Origin: Oceanospirillum linum
GTDB lineage: Bacteria > Pseudomonadota > Gammaproteobacteria > Pseudomonadales > Halomonadaceae
Length of the DNA: 64,000 nt
Assembly (NCBI RefSeq): GCF_001995095.2
Contig: NZ_MTSD02000002.1
Coordinates: 1 to 64,000 of the forward strand
Reading direction: 5' to 3'
The notes beneath the pieces are model-generated. The model was not told the origin of the DNA. It saw only the letters and a program-made list of their open reading frames with translations, and made no database searches. Made by a program: the position numbers and the translations under genes. Shown here piece after piece: positions 34,438-42,999 of this stretch (position 1 is its first letter; the number at the start of each line of letters is the position of its first letter).

Positions 34438-34514
34438 TGGTAGACGTGATCGGATTCGAACCAACGACCCCCACCATGTCAAGGTGGTGCTCTAACCAAC
34501 TGAGCTACACGTCT
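34438..34514 (-). tRNA. tRNA-Val (GAC)
   Basis: Complete cloverleaf on the minus strand: acceptor AGACGTG paired with CACGTCT, D-arm GCTCAGTTGGTTAGAGC, anticodon stem CCACC/GGTGG with loop TTGACAT (anticodon GAC), T-loop GTTCGAATC, and encoded CCA. It decodes GUC valine codons. The decayed phage/toxin-antitoxin island lies on the side of its 3' end, a common integration position. Confidence 0.97.
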
Positions 34515-34582
34515 TTGATGAGGCGTATTATACGGATAACGTTTTGTTAAGCAAGACTTTTTTAAACAATTATCCGAAAATT

Positions 34583-35058
34583 TTATAGCTGAGCCAGAAT
34601 CGCCTCTGCACTGCTTTTTTCAACGCCTTTATCATCGACCCCCAGATACTCAACCACGCCGTCATTGAGGATCATGGCGTAGCGCTGAGAACGAACACCA
34701 AACTGAGCCCCTGTCAGGTCTTTTTCCAGACCAACGGCCTCAGCAAGATTGCCAATACCATCTGCCAGCATGATGATCTCATCAGCATTTTGGTTTTTAC
34801 CCCAAGCATCCATTACGAAGGCATCATTAACGGAGGTGCAGATAATAGAGTCAACGCCCTTGGCTTTAATCGCGTCAGCCTGAACCACAAATCCTGGCAA
34901 ATGAGTGACGGAACAACCTGGGGTGAAAGCTCCAGGGACAGCAAAAGAACCACTTTCTTGCCGGTCAGAAGCTCATCTGTCTGAACGGATTCAGGCCCTT
35001 GGTCACCCATCACTTTAAGCTCAACGTTAGGTACTTTTTCGCCTACCTGAATGGACAT
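34583..35058 (-). pseudogene. Peroxiredoxin (Prx5 family) split by a one-base deletion
   Basis: Two frames together match a Prx5-type thiol peroxidase that reduces peroxides. The first (from 35058) gives MSIQVGEKVPNVELKV to GKKVVLL, then goes out of frame. The second (to 34583) gives the rest, from LPGFVVQADAIKAKG. Adding one base to the A4 run at 34943-34946 restores VVLFAVPGAFTPGCSVTHL, the family active site with the peroxidatic Cys, for a 158-aa protein. So the catalytic region is broken by a single homopolymer base: sequencing error or a real null allele. The rest of the gene shows no decay. Confidence 0.88.
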
Positions 35059-35352
35059 AGTTACACCTCTGAAGAATAAGATTTATTACTGATAATGGTG
35101 CCGGTGATTAACAAAACCAACCTGATAACCATTTTTGATAACGCATAATACCGCATATCTCCTCAATATCCGAGTATTCGACTCGGACTTTTAAGTTTAA
35201 CCGCTGGCCTCGATTAAGCCGATAAATCCGTCAAATTTAACCATGGATATGAATGGAATAATTAGCTCTACACTAAATCGTTTGCTACGTTAAACCCTGT
35301 AGAGGGTTAGACTTTTGGTGAGATTTACCACCGATCTGTGAGGGAGTACTGC

Positions 35353-37758
35353 ATGAAACGATTATTTATCGTGGAGGATGAGGCCATTATCGCCATGGAC
35401 TTAGCCGAAGAGCTTGAAGGGGCTGGCTTTGAAGTGGTTGGTGTGGCCTACGATGGTGAATCGGCGCTGGAGCAATTACAGGATCTCGATCCGAATCTGA
35501 TTTTGATGGATATCGTGCTGGGCAATGGCATGGATGGCATTCAAACCGCTGAACAGATTCTTAAAACACGCTCTATCCCCATTATTTTCCTGACGGCATT
35601 CAGTGATACAGACACTGTAGCCCGTGCGGCCAAAACAGCCCCCTACGGCTATATCACTAAGCCTTATAACACTCAGTCTCTCTGCGCCAGCATCAATGTG
35701 GCGTTAACCAAGCAGCAACTGGAACATAAGCTGATTTATAAAGAGCGCTGGTTCTCCAATATTCTGCACGCAGTACACGATGCGATTATTGCCGTGGGCA
35801 TCGATGGTCTGATTCATTTTGCCAATAGCGAAGCGTGTCGTATCCTGGAGGTATCCGGTGTTGATGAGTTGATGGGCAAAGATATTTCAGAGCTGATTAA
35901 ACTCTATGATCATAATGGAGACCGGGTTCTCTCCTCCCCTGTTGCCAGTGCGATGCAGAGAAATGCAGTGATGCCTATTGTCTTCAATGGCTCTGTAAGA
36001 AATCAGCATACAGGTAAACGAACGTTTATCGACTATTCTGCAGCGCCGGTTCGTGGCCAGTCTAACGTTGTGATTGGCGGGCTGTTGGCTCTGCGGGACG
36101 CCTCACAGAGGCTTCGTATCGAAACAGAAATCCGGAAAAGTGATGGCCGCTTTGAAACCGCTTTTGACAACTCATCTGTCGGCGTTGTTCTGGTTGCTCT
36201 TGATGGCGGCTTAATTGATTACAACGCCGCATTTGCGAAACTGTTCAAGCTATCTCATACGACTAAAATCAACACCCTGGAAGACCTGCCACTCTCCTAT
36301 ACCAATAAGGTCAACATTCAGGAGGGGCTGCTGGCATTACTTTCCGGGCAGCAAGCTAACTTTCAATACGAAATACAGCAGCAGGATGAAGAGGGCCACC
36401 TGCATTGGCTCATGCTGAATATATCACTGTTGCACGACCATGATGGTCATCCAAGTTACTATTTCTATCAGGTCTATGATTTAACAGACCGTAAAAAAGC
36501 GGAACTGAAGCTACACCACCTAGCCAGTTATGATGCCTTGACAGGCTTGCTGAACTATCCCCAGGTCAGGCTTGAAATAGAGAATCTCGTTGAGCTTAAC
36601 CAGTTTGAACGGACTTTCGTGGCTGTTGTCACCATCGATATTGATGATTTCAATATTGTAAATGATACCTTCAGCCTGAATATGGGGGACAGAATTCTGG
36701 CTGAACTGGCCATGCGACTAAGGGATATAGATCGCTATAATCTTTTGATCGGCAGACCTGGCGGTGATCGCTTTATACTGATACTTCACTCGCTTGAAAG
36801 TGTGAATCAGGCGATGTTTATCACCCATCACGCCCTGGATGAGCTCAGGGAACCATGTTTTATCGAAAGTGATGAGATCTTGCTGACCGCTTGCGCTGGC
36901 ATAGCGATCAGCCCCACTGACGGAACCTCCCCTGATACTCTGCTGGCTGCCAGTGCAGAGGCTCTTCAAATCGCCAAAGTAAATGGTACAAATCAGATTC
37001 ATTTCTATAATGAACAAATTTCCAATCACGTCAAAAGTCGTATTCTGAACGAAACCAGAATACTTAACGCTCTGGATAATAAAGGTCTGGAGTGCTTGCT
37101 GTTTCCGATTACATCAATGAAGGGCCCGTCAGATACTGCGTTCTATAAAATCCGGATTTTCTGGCAAGAAGCGGACTGTTACCTAACTCCCGAGAGCTTT
37201 ATTGATATTGCAAATGTCAGTGGATTATCCGAGCGGCTTCTTAACTCAGTGCTTGATCAACTCATCACCCACTTTAAACAAAAAGCAGCCCAGAACCTCC
37301 ATCCAACGGTTATCGTGCCATTTTATCCCTCAGTTCTGCCTTCAAAAGCTTTAGTTTCAGCTTTTGCTGAGAAAAGCAGAAATAACAATCTTAAACCAGA
37401 ACAGTTTGTTTTTGGGCTGTCCAGTAAGGTTCTTAAAGAAAGTAAAACCGCGAGCCAAAAAATTAATGATGTTAAAGAAAATGGATTTAAGCTCTGCCTT
37501 AATCTGTTTACAGGGAAATCTGCATCGGTTGATTTGCTCCACGCCACGGCCCCGGAATACTGTGAATTCTCCATTGCCCCGGACGGTCAGACCGATACCC
37601 GCTATCAGGCTGCTATTCTGAGCATGACAAAAGCACTGAATATTCCGGTTATTTTGAATGCACGCCAAAACAGCAAAACTCCCGAAGAAGTCTCAGAGTT
37701 GGCATCCTATACCATTGATGATACCGACCAGGCGCTGAGCATCGGATATCTGCGATAG
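35353..37758 (+). CDS. Response regulator: REC-PAS-PAS-degenerate GGDEF-degenerate EAL
   Basis: An 801-aa signalling protein. Receiver domain at 1-118 (Asp53 in ILMDIVLGNG), two PAS domains (about 130-250 and 255-385), a GGDEF-like domain (about 400-560) whose signature reads RPGGDRF instead of GGDEF, and a C-terminal EAL-like domain that lacks the EAL, DDFGTG and other catalytic motifs. It probably senses or relays rather than making or degrading cyclic di-GMP. ATG 35353 has AGGGAG upstream. The histidine kinase gene starts 47 bp downstream and is the likely partner. Confidence 0.85.
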   Translation: MKRLFIVEDEAIIAMDLAEELEGAGFEVVGVAYDGESALEQLQDLDPNLILMDIVLGNGMDGIQTAEQILKTRSIPIIFLTAFSDTDTVARAAKTAPYGYITKPYNTQSLCASINVALTKQQLEHKLIYKERWFSNILHAVHDAIIAVGIDGLIHFANSEACRILEVSGVDELMGKDISELIKLYDHNGDRVLSSPVASAMQRNAVMPIVFNGSVRNQHTGKRTFIDYSAAPVRGQSNVVIGGLLALRDASQRLRIETEIRKSDGRFETAFDNSSVGVVLVALDGGLIDYNAAFAKLFKLSHTTKINTLEDLPLSYTNKVNIQEGLLALLSGQQANFQYEIQQQDEEGHLHWLMLNISLLHDHDGHPSYYFYQVYDLTDRKKAELKLHHLASYDALTGLLNYPQVRLEIENLVELNQFERTFVAVVTIDIDDFNIVNDTFSLNMGDRILAELAMRLRDIDRYNLLIGRPGGDRFILILHSLESVNQAMFITHHALDELREPCFIESDEILLTACAGIAISPTDGTSPDTLLAASAEALQIAKVNGTNQIHFYNEQISNHVKSRILNETRILNALDNKGLECLLFPITSMKGPSDTAFYKIRIFWQEADCYLTPESFIDIANVSGLSERLLNSVLDQLITHFKQKAAQNLHPTVIVPFYPSVLPSKALVSAFAEKSRNNNLKPEQFVFGLSSKVLKESKTASQKINDVKENGFKLCLNLFTGKSASVDLLHATAPEYCEFSIAPDGQTDTRYQAAILSMTKALNIPVILNARQNSKTPEEVSELASYTIDDTDQALSIGYLR

Positions 37759-37805
37759 CCCAGGCAATACGTCATAAGCATCTTATTGGCGAAAAGGAAA
37801 TCGGC

Positions 37806-40349
37806 ATGCTTTCAAATATTCGTGAGATTAACCAGAGCAAATGGACCCTGGTAGCAGGAGGTGGCATAACACTGTTACTCAGTCTGATGATTTTAATCGG
37901 CTGGTACTTTGAGCTGTATTTTCTGGTCAGTCCTTTTGAGTCCGGGGTAAGCCGGTTTAATACCGGACTGATGTTTATACTCCTGGCTTTATCCCTGATC
38001 AGCTTTCCCGCAATAACGCCCTGGCAGAAAGGCCTTATCTGGCTCGCACCTTTAATGTTATTGATTTTCTCCGGAGTAACCTTCTATCAGTACATTTCCG
38101 GCCATTCCTTTGGGATTGACGAGTACTTTATGATGGACAGAATGCCAGCAGAGCAAGGCCGTTATCCGGGAAGACCATCTCCTGCAACCTTACTTTGCTT
38201 TATTGCTCTGGCAACCTCACTAATGATTCGGAATATCATCCGTTATTCACATGTAACCTTGTCTGATCAGGCTCTTTTTAACCGCCGTCATCTCCAGATA
38301 GCCCTGGCAGCTTATTCTTCTCTTATTATGGCGACAGCCAGTACTGTTTCTATAGCCGCTATTGTTTGGATAACCGGCAGTCAGGGTACTATTTTTGGAA
38401 GATTATCATCCGGGCAGTCCCTGTTAACATCTATCATATTTCTTATTGTCTGCCTGTCACTTATTCTTCACTTAGTGCTGTATAAACCATTCGAAATACG
38501 TATTTATTGGCTGCCACACTCTGTTTTTATCGCCTTTCTGGCTATTGGATTGGTCATTGCCAATAACACCCATGACAATAAAAAACACTATTTCGAGATG
38601 GAAAAAGCAAGCCACCTCGCTTTAGTAAGGCAGATGGTTTTTTCTTCTTTGGATGATGCGGTTATTGATCTGACAGAACTGTCCTGGTACAAGGGAGACC
38701 CTTTAATTCAGCCCGGCGCGCTGGAGAAAGAGCATAAACCGAGCTTAATTGGCCTGGTCTTTGAGAAACAGGGTAAACAATTTGAGCAGTACGGGACACC
38801 TATTCAGGTGCCATTGCCGGACTGCGCAACACACCCTTATAAGCTTCGCTGGATTGATAAGCATCTGCTGATAACGGTTAAAGCGGCAATTTCAAACCCC
38901 GGAAAAGACCTCTGTATACATGGGCTATTCAATGAAGACTACTTTCTTAAAGTCCTACGGATAACCCCCAGTCTGAAATTCCACACCCGGTTCACACCCG
39001 CCTCCGATACACTGCCAACGATAGCAGAAGGGAATATCGATAACGGGTCAGTGACCATTGGTGGTCGCCAGTTTGTTATTCATCTGAGGCCGACCCAGAG
39101 CACACTTACAATGTTTGGCCAGGATTCCAGGGCATTTATTATTATTCTTTCCGTAATTTTTGGCCTTATCGCCGCTATGGCAATACGCATGCTACTGAAG
39201 TCACGAAAGCATTACCTACAGATTGCCGAGGCTAATGAACAGCTTGCTAAACTTGAAGAACGCAATAGTAAGGTGCTGGAAATGGCGCCGGAAGCTGTCA
39301 TTCTGGTAAATGAAGCGGGATCAATTATTTATTCAAACTACAGAAGTTTTGAGATCTTTGGTTTCAAGCCACAGCAGCTTGAGGGAGAGCCCCTTGAAAC
39401 CCTACTTCCTGAAGCCCTGAGGGAGGCGCATAAAGGACATAGAACACGCTATATCAAAAAACCTGTTAAACGTGAAATGGGGCAAAATTTGTCACTTAAA
39501 GCGTTACATGCCAATGGACATACTTTCCCCGTTGATATTGTACTCAGCCCGATTGAGTATGGTGAGCAAACGGTCATCATGGCAATTATCCGCGATATTT
39601 CGGATAAAATTGCTGAAAGGAAACGTATACAACGGGATCTTGAAGAGAAAGTCGTTCTGCTAAAAGAGGTTTATCACCGCGTAAAAAACAACATGCAGGT
39701 GATCGCCAGCTTGCTGAAAATGCAGTCACGGGTCGCAGAACATCAGCAAACCAAAAACAGTCTGAACGAAGCCTCTTTGCGTATCTCTGCATTGGCACTG
39801 GTTCACGAGAAGCTGTATCAGTCCGACAACCTTTCGCAGGCCAGCATCCGCTCTTACATTGACAGCCTTACAGATACTCTGCGGCAGAGCTATCTCGGCA
39901 CTATGCCCCTCAAAATTGACATTGAAGCCTGTGATGGTGAATTTGAGCCAGAGGTTATCGTTCCTATTGGGCTGATTCTTAACGAGCTAATCTCAAATGC
40001 CATGAAGCATGCCTTTAAAAATCAGAATGAAAAATCCTCATCTGCCATCACAATTAGCTTTTTACCTGATGATACTGCCGGTCAGTATATTCTGCGTGTG
40101 GCAGATAACGGCTCCGGAATTAAAGATATACCTGCGCTAAATCAGAGTAAAAGCCTGGGGCTCAAACTGATAAAAAATCTTACAGCACAGTTAAAGGCGA
40201 AACTTGAAATTGACTCAGATGACACGGGGACAATTTTCAGCATACGTATCCCGTCCAAATCACTGAAACCCTCAGCGTCCCCCCTGGTTGCCAGTGGCAT
40301 AGCAACTAAGTATCAGAGGAAAAAGCGCGCTGATGGTTCCCGTTTTTGA
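37806..40349 (+). CDS. Membrane histidine kinase, PAS-HisKA_2-HATPase
   Basis: An 847-aa sensor kinase. The N-terminal ~240 residues hold about seven membrane segments, followed by a periplasmic stretch (about 255-435), another membrane segment (near 440-460), a PAS domain (about 490-605), a HisKA_2-type phospho-acceptor (His near residue 624 in EVYHRVKNNMQVIASLL) and an HATPase domain with LNELISNAMKHAF and DNGSG. AAGGAAA precedes the ATG. Forms an operon with the upstream receiver protein. The signal sensed is unknown. Confidence 0.86.
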   Translation: MLSNIREINQSKWTLVAGGGITLLLSLMILIGWYFELYFLVSPFESGVSRFNTGLMFILLALSLISFPAITPWQKGLIWLAPLMLLIFSGVTFYQYISGHSFGIDEYFMMDRMPAEQGRYPGRPSPATLLCFIALATSLMIRNIIRYSHVTLSDQALFNRRHLQIALAAYSSLIMATASTVSIAAIVWITGSQGTIFGRLSSGQSLLTSIIFLIVCLSLILHLVLYKPFEIRIYWLPHSVFIAFLAIGLVIANNTHDNKKHYFEMEKASHLALVRQMVFSSLDDAVIDLTELSWYKGDPLIQPGALEKEHKPSLIGLVFEKQGKQFEQYGTPIQVPLPDCATHPYKLRWIDKHLLITVKAAISNPGKDLCIHGLFNEDYFLKVLRITPSLKFHTRFTPASDTLPTIAEGNIDNGSVTIGGRQFVIHLRPTQSTLTMFGQDSRAFIIILSVIFGLIAAMAIRMLLKSRKHYLQIAEANEQLAKLEERNSKVLEMAPEAVILVNEAGSIIYSNYRSFEIFGFKPQQLEGEPLETLLPEALREAHKGHRTRYIKKPVKREMGQNLSLKALHANGHTFPVDIVLSPIEYGEQTVIMAIIRDISDKIAERKRIQRDLEEKVVLLKEVYHRVKNNMQVIASLLKMQSRVAEHQQTKNSLNEASLRISALALVHEKLYQSDNLSQASIRSYIDSLTDTLRQSYLGTMPLKIDIEACDGEFEPEVIVPIGLILNELISNAMKHAFKNQNEKSSSAITISFLPDDTAGQYILRVADNGSGIKDIPALNQSKSLGLKLIKNLTAQLKAKLEIDSDDTGTIFSIRIPSKSLKPSASPLVASGIATKYQRKKRADGSRF

Positions 40350-40383
40350 CGGTATGCCCCGCCTTAGCCAAACACAATGCAGC

Positions 40384-41223
40384 TTAATAGCGGGCAGGTT
40401 CCTCATAACGCGCCTTCATCAAATCTGCTTTAAGCTGACTGCCATCTGAACTCAATGCGCCCCTGGCCTTCAGGCTCTGATACCCCTTATCAAGGGCCTG
40501 TCGAATATCAGGCCGACGCTTATCAACCCAGATCGCTAAAGGAGCCTGGATCAGGGGTGTGTAGTGAAACGCATCCCCTAAACCCTTTTTCTCAAAATAC
40601 CAACTGAAATGTTTGCCTCCCCAGAGGTATTCTGCCCTGCCATGTTGCAGCATCCGAACAGCACTATGATTATCTTTAGCCAGCGCAAGCTTGATCGCCC
40701 CGGATTGAGATAGTGCTGCCAAATCTTTGAAATAGCGATAAGGGGACTCCCAACCTCGAATGACGATCATGCGGTGCCCTTTCAACTCACTTGCACTTAT
40801 GGTCATGTGCTCTGGTGGAAAGCGAGAGTAGATGCCTGCTGACCACGGAAATTGCCAGTCACTGGTCGTACAGCAGTCACCGAAACTTGGATGTCTCCCG
40901 GTAATAATAGCCGAAGCCGTGTGGTCAGAAACACTGCGGTAAACGCGGGCAACCGGTAATATTTTAAACTCACAGTTTAGCCCGGCTTCAGAGCAGATCT
41001 CTCTGACGGTTTCGATAACAATCCCTGACAGACGACCCGATGGTGCAATATGGGCCAGGGGTGGATAAGAAAAAAAAGCGATGATGGTACTCTCATCATC
41101 GGCAATACGACTGCTTTGTAATATTGCACTGTCCTTAGCGGTGCGGTTTACATCACTGGCTTCAGATGACAGAAATGAAAAAAGCGGGATTAACCCTACC
41201 AGTAATACCAGGATCGATTTCAT
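40384..41223 (-). CDS. Amino acid-type periplasmic solute-binding protein (SBP_bac_3)
   Basis: A 279-aa exported protein with a signal peptide (1-22). The type 3 binding-protein pattern is visible: PPLAHIAPSGRLSGIVIETVREICSEAGLNCEF near residue 60, a VARVYRSVSDH stretch, and a C-terminal LDKGYQSLKARGAL helix. No permease or ATPase genes are adjacent, so it may serve a transporter elsewhere or act in sensing. It converges on the kinase gene with a 34-bp gap. Confidence 0.78.
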   Translation of the reverse strand: MKSILVLLVGLIPLFSFLSSEASDVNRTAKDSAILQSSRIADDESTIIAFFSYPPLAHIAPSGRLSGIVIETVREICSEAGLNCEFKILPVARVYRSVSDHTASAIITGRHPSFGDCCTTSDWQFPWSAGIYSRFPPEHMTISASELKGHRMIVIRGWESPYRYFKDLAALSQSGAIKLALAKDNHSAVRMLQHGRAEYLWGGKHFSWYFEKKGLGDAFHYTPLIQAPLAIWVDKRRPDIRQALDKGYQSLKARGALSSDGSQLKADLMKARYEEPARY

Positions 41224-41253
41224 GATACTCCCTGAAATACAAAAAAAACTGCG

Positions 41254-42399
41254 CTACTTTAACGGCTCAGAGTCCTCAGAAAAAAGAAGTTGTAACAGTA
41301 CCTGTGTCGCATTGAAGAGGTTTTGTTGAGCCAACCCCAAAGCCTGCTCTAATGATTGGTTTTCCGGTGTAATCGAAAGTGCAAGACTGATCCCCTCTTT
41401 ATAAACAGCCTCGTAACCATCACCCAGTTTTCCTGTTAATGCGACAACAGGTGTGGCCAGCCGCTGAGCTCTTCGGGCGACTCCTACAGGTGTTTTACCC
41501 GCAAGAGACTGGCCGTCCAGGCATCCTTCTCCGGTTATGACCCAGTCGGCCTCCGCGCAATAACGATCAAAAGCGACAATGTCCAATACTTGTTCAATAC
41601 CCGGTTTCAGGCTGGTATTAAAGGCTGCAAGAAAAGCGGCTGCAAGACCGCCGGCTGCACCTGAGCCGGGAATATCCGCCACTGAACGGCCAAAGGTTTT
41701 ATATAATACCTCTGACCAGTTTATCAGCCCATGATCCAGGGAAAGAACCTGATCCACCGTTGCACCTTTCTGCGGCCCGAAAACTGTACTGGCCCCCTTC
41801 TCCCCCGTCAAAGGGTTACTCACATCACAGGCCAGCAAGAATTCACTCTCGCCCAACCTCGGGTCCAGCTGATCCAGGCTAAGAGAACTGACCTGATTAA
41901 GCATCTCCCCCGTAGGTAATACCTCCTGACCTTCAGGGCTTAAAGGCTGAGCCCCTAACGCCATTAGCATGCCGATGCCGCCATCATTAGTGGCACTACC
42001 ACCCAGAGCGATCAAAAAGCGACGTATCCCTTTGTCCAACATCGCCAATATCAGCTGGCCTACCCCCAGAGTAGTGGTTTTATCAGGGTTCCGACGATCT
42101 GAAGGCACAAGATGGAGGCCAGCAGCCTCAGCTATTTCAATAATCGCGGTATCACCCTTCACGATACCGGCTTTGGCCTGAACCGGATGAAAGAGTGGCC
42201 CGGTTACAGTAAAAAGCTCTGACTGACCATCAAGGGCAGAAATAAGCACATCCAGCGTACCCTCGCCTCCATCAGCTAAGGGTAACGCGGTAATATCAGC
42301 GTCGGGCAGACAGTGTTTTATCGCCTGTGCAATGGAACAACAGGCTTCACCTGCGGTCATACTTTCTTTAAATGAATCGGGGGCAATCAGAAATTTCAC
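41254..42399 (-). CDS. Glycerate kinase (GlxK/GarK type)
   Basis: A 381-aa kinase that phosphorylates glycerate, the last step of glyoxylate/sugar-diacid use. Signature blocks: KFLIAPDSFKESMTAGEACC at the start, LADGGEGTLDVLI, ALGGSATNDGGIGML, GEKGASTVFGPQKGA, GSGAAGGLAAAFLA and TGEGCLDGQSLAGKTPVGVAR. I chose GTG 42399 (AGAGAG upstream), which places the conserved start at residue 2; the longer frame to 42456 has no family match. Divergent from the small secreted protein. Confidence 0.9.
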   Translation of the reverse strand: MKFLIAPDSFKESMTAGEACCSIAQAIKHCLPDADITALPLADGGEGTLDVLISALDGQSELFTVTGPLFHPVQAKAGIVKGDTAIIEIAEAAGLHLVPSDRRNPDKTTTLGVGQLILAMLDKGIRRFLIALGGSATNDGGIGMLMALGAQPLSPEGQEVLPTGEMLNQVSSLSLDQLDPRLGESEFLLACDVSNPLTGEKGASTVFGPQKGATVDQVLSLDHGLINWSEVLYKTFGRSVADIPGSGAAGGLAAAFLAAFNTSLKPGIEQVLDIVAFDRYCAEADWVITGEGCLDGQSLAGKTPVGVARRAQRLATPVVALTGKLGDGYEAVYKEGISLALSITPENQSLEQALGLAQQNLFNATQVLLQLLFSEDSEPLK

Positions 42400-42465
42400 A
42401 GAGCACTCTCTTATTTTATTTGGCTTTGTTTTTCTGCACTTTTCCGCAAACGTCAACCATCGCGT

Positions 42466-42512
42466 TTTGTGACAAAGGTCGACAAATCACTTTCTGTGAC
42501 AAGGCTCCACAA
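42466..42512. promoter_or_regulatory. Direct repeats in glycerate kinase / 113-aa gene promoter region
   Basis: Two copies of a TGTGACAAAGGTCGACAA-like element (starting at 42468 and 42495, 27 bp apart), in the intergenic region between divergent genes. Spacing close to whole helical turns suggests binding of a dimeric activator. No regulator gene is adjacent. Confidence 0.4.
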
Positions 42513-42580
42513 TACTTAACTTGAGACCTTGTATTCAAGCCATTATTCTTAACCGTATTGCCCCCTAATAGGTTTTAGCC

Positions 42581-42922
42581 ATGATCTGCCGATACAGCCA
42601 ACTTACTCCATCACTCCATCGGCCGAAGCGCTTGGGATCAGCCCTGGTTGCAACTCTGCTTTCTTTGGCATTCAGCGCCAATGCTTTCGCTGAATGCCCG
42701 GATTACGAGGCCAAGAGCGCAGCGGATAAGCTTTCAAAAGTTTTCCTGGGAAAGAATAGCTCTGTTTTTCAGCCTGCTGTTGTTCTTAAACGTCACCACC
42801 CCAGCCGACAGAAAGAGGTTGCCAGTTACATCAAAGCCGGTAAGCAGTATTACACCATGTTTTCCATTGTGAACGGGAACTGCAAGGCTTTCTTTATCAA
42901 GCGGGCCGGCCCTCGCTATTAA
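42581..42922 (+). CDS. Hypothetical secreted protein, 113 aa
   Basis: A small protein with a basic N-terminus and a hydrophobic signal segment (SALVATLLSLAFSANAFA, about residues 20-37, cleavage after AFA). The mature part has two Cys (in ECPDY and GNCKAF) that could form a disulfide. No family recognised. Followed by a strong terminator. Confidence 0.6.
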   Translation: MICRYSQLTPSLHRPKRLGSALVATLLSLAFSANAFAECPDYEAKSAADKLSKVFLGKNSSVFQPAVVLKRHHPSRQKEVASYIKAGKQYYTMFSIVNGNCKAFFIKRAGPRY

Positions 42923-42951
42923 GACTCATCCACTTTTTATTTATTTCCAAT

Positions 42952-42984
42952 AAAAAAAGCCGCTTCATCTGAAGCGGCTTTTTT
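42952..42984. terminator. Bidirectional rho-independent terminator
   Basis: Perfect stem AAAAAAGCCGCTTCA / TGAAGCGGCTTTTTT with a two-base centre (TC), with T/A runs on both sides. It serves the 113-aa gene and the convergent RND pump operon (ends at 43000). Confidence 0.93.
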
Positions 42985-42999
42985 AACGCTGTTGTTTGA

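Noticed and set aside
29698..34514. Direct repeat of the tRNA-Val 3' end that would mark the left att site
   Set aside because: I looked for the terminal tRNA sequence near 29650-30060 and saw no convincing match. An integrase gene was also not found, so the island ends are not fixed.
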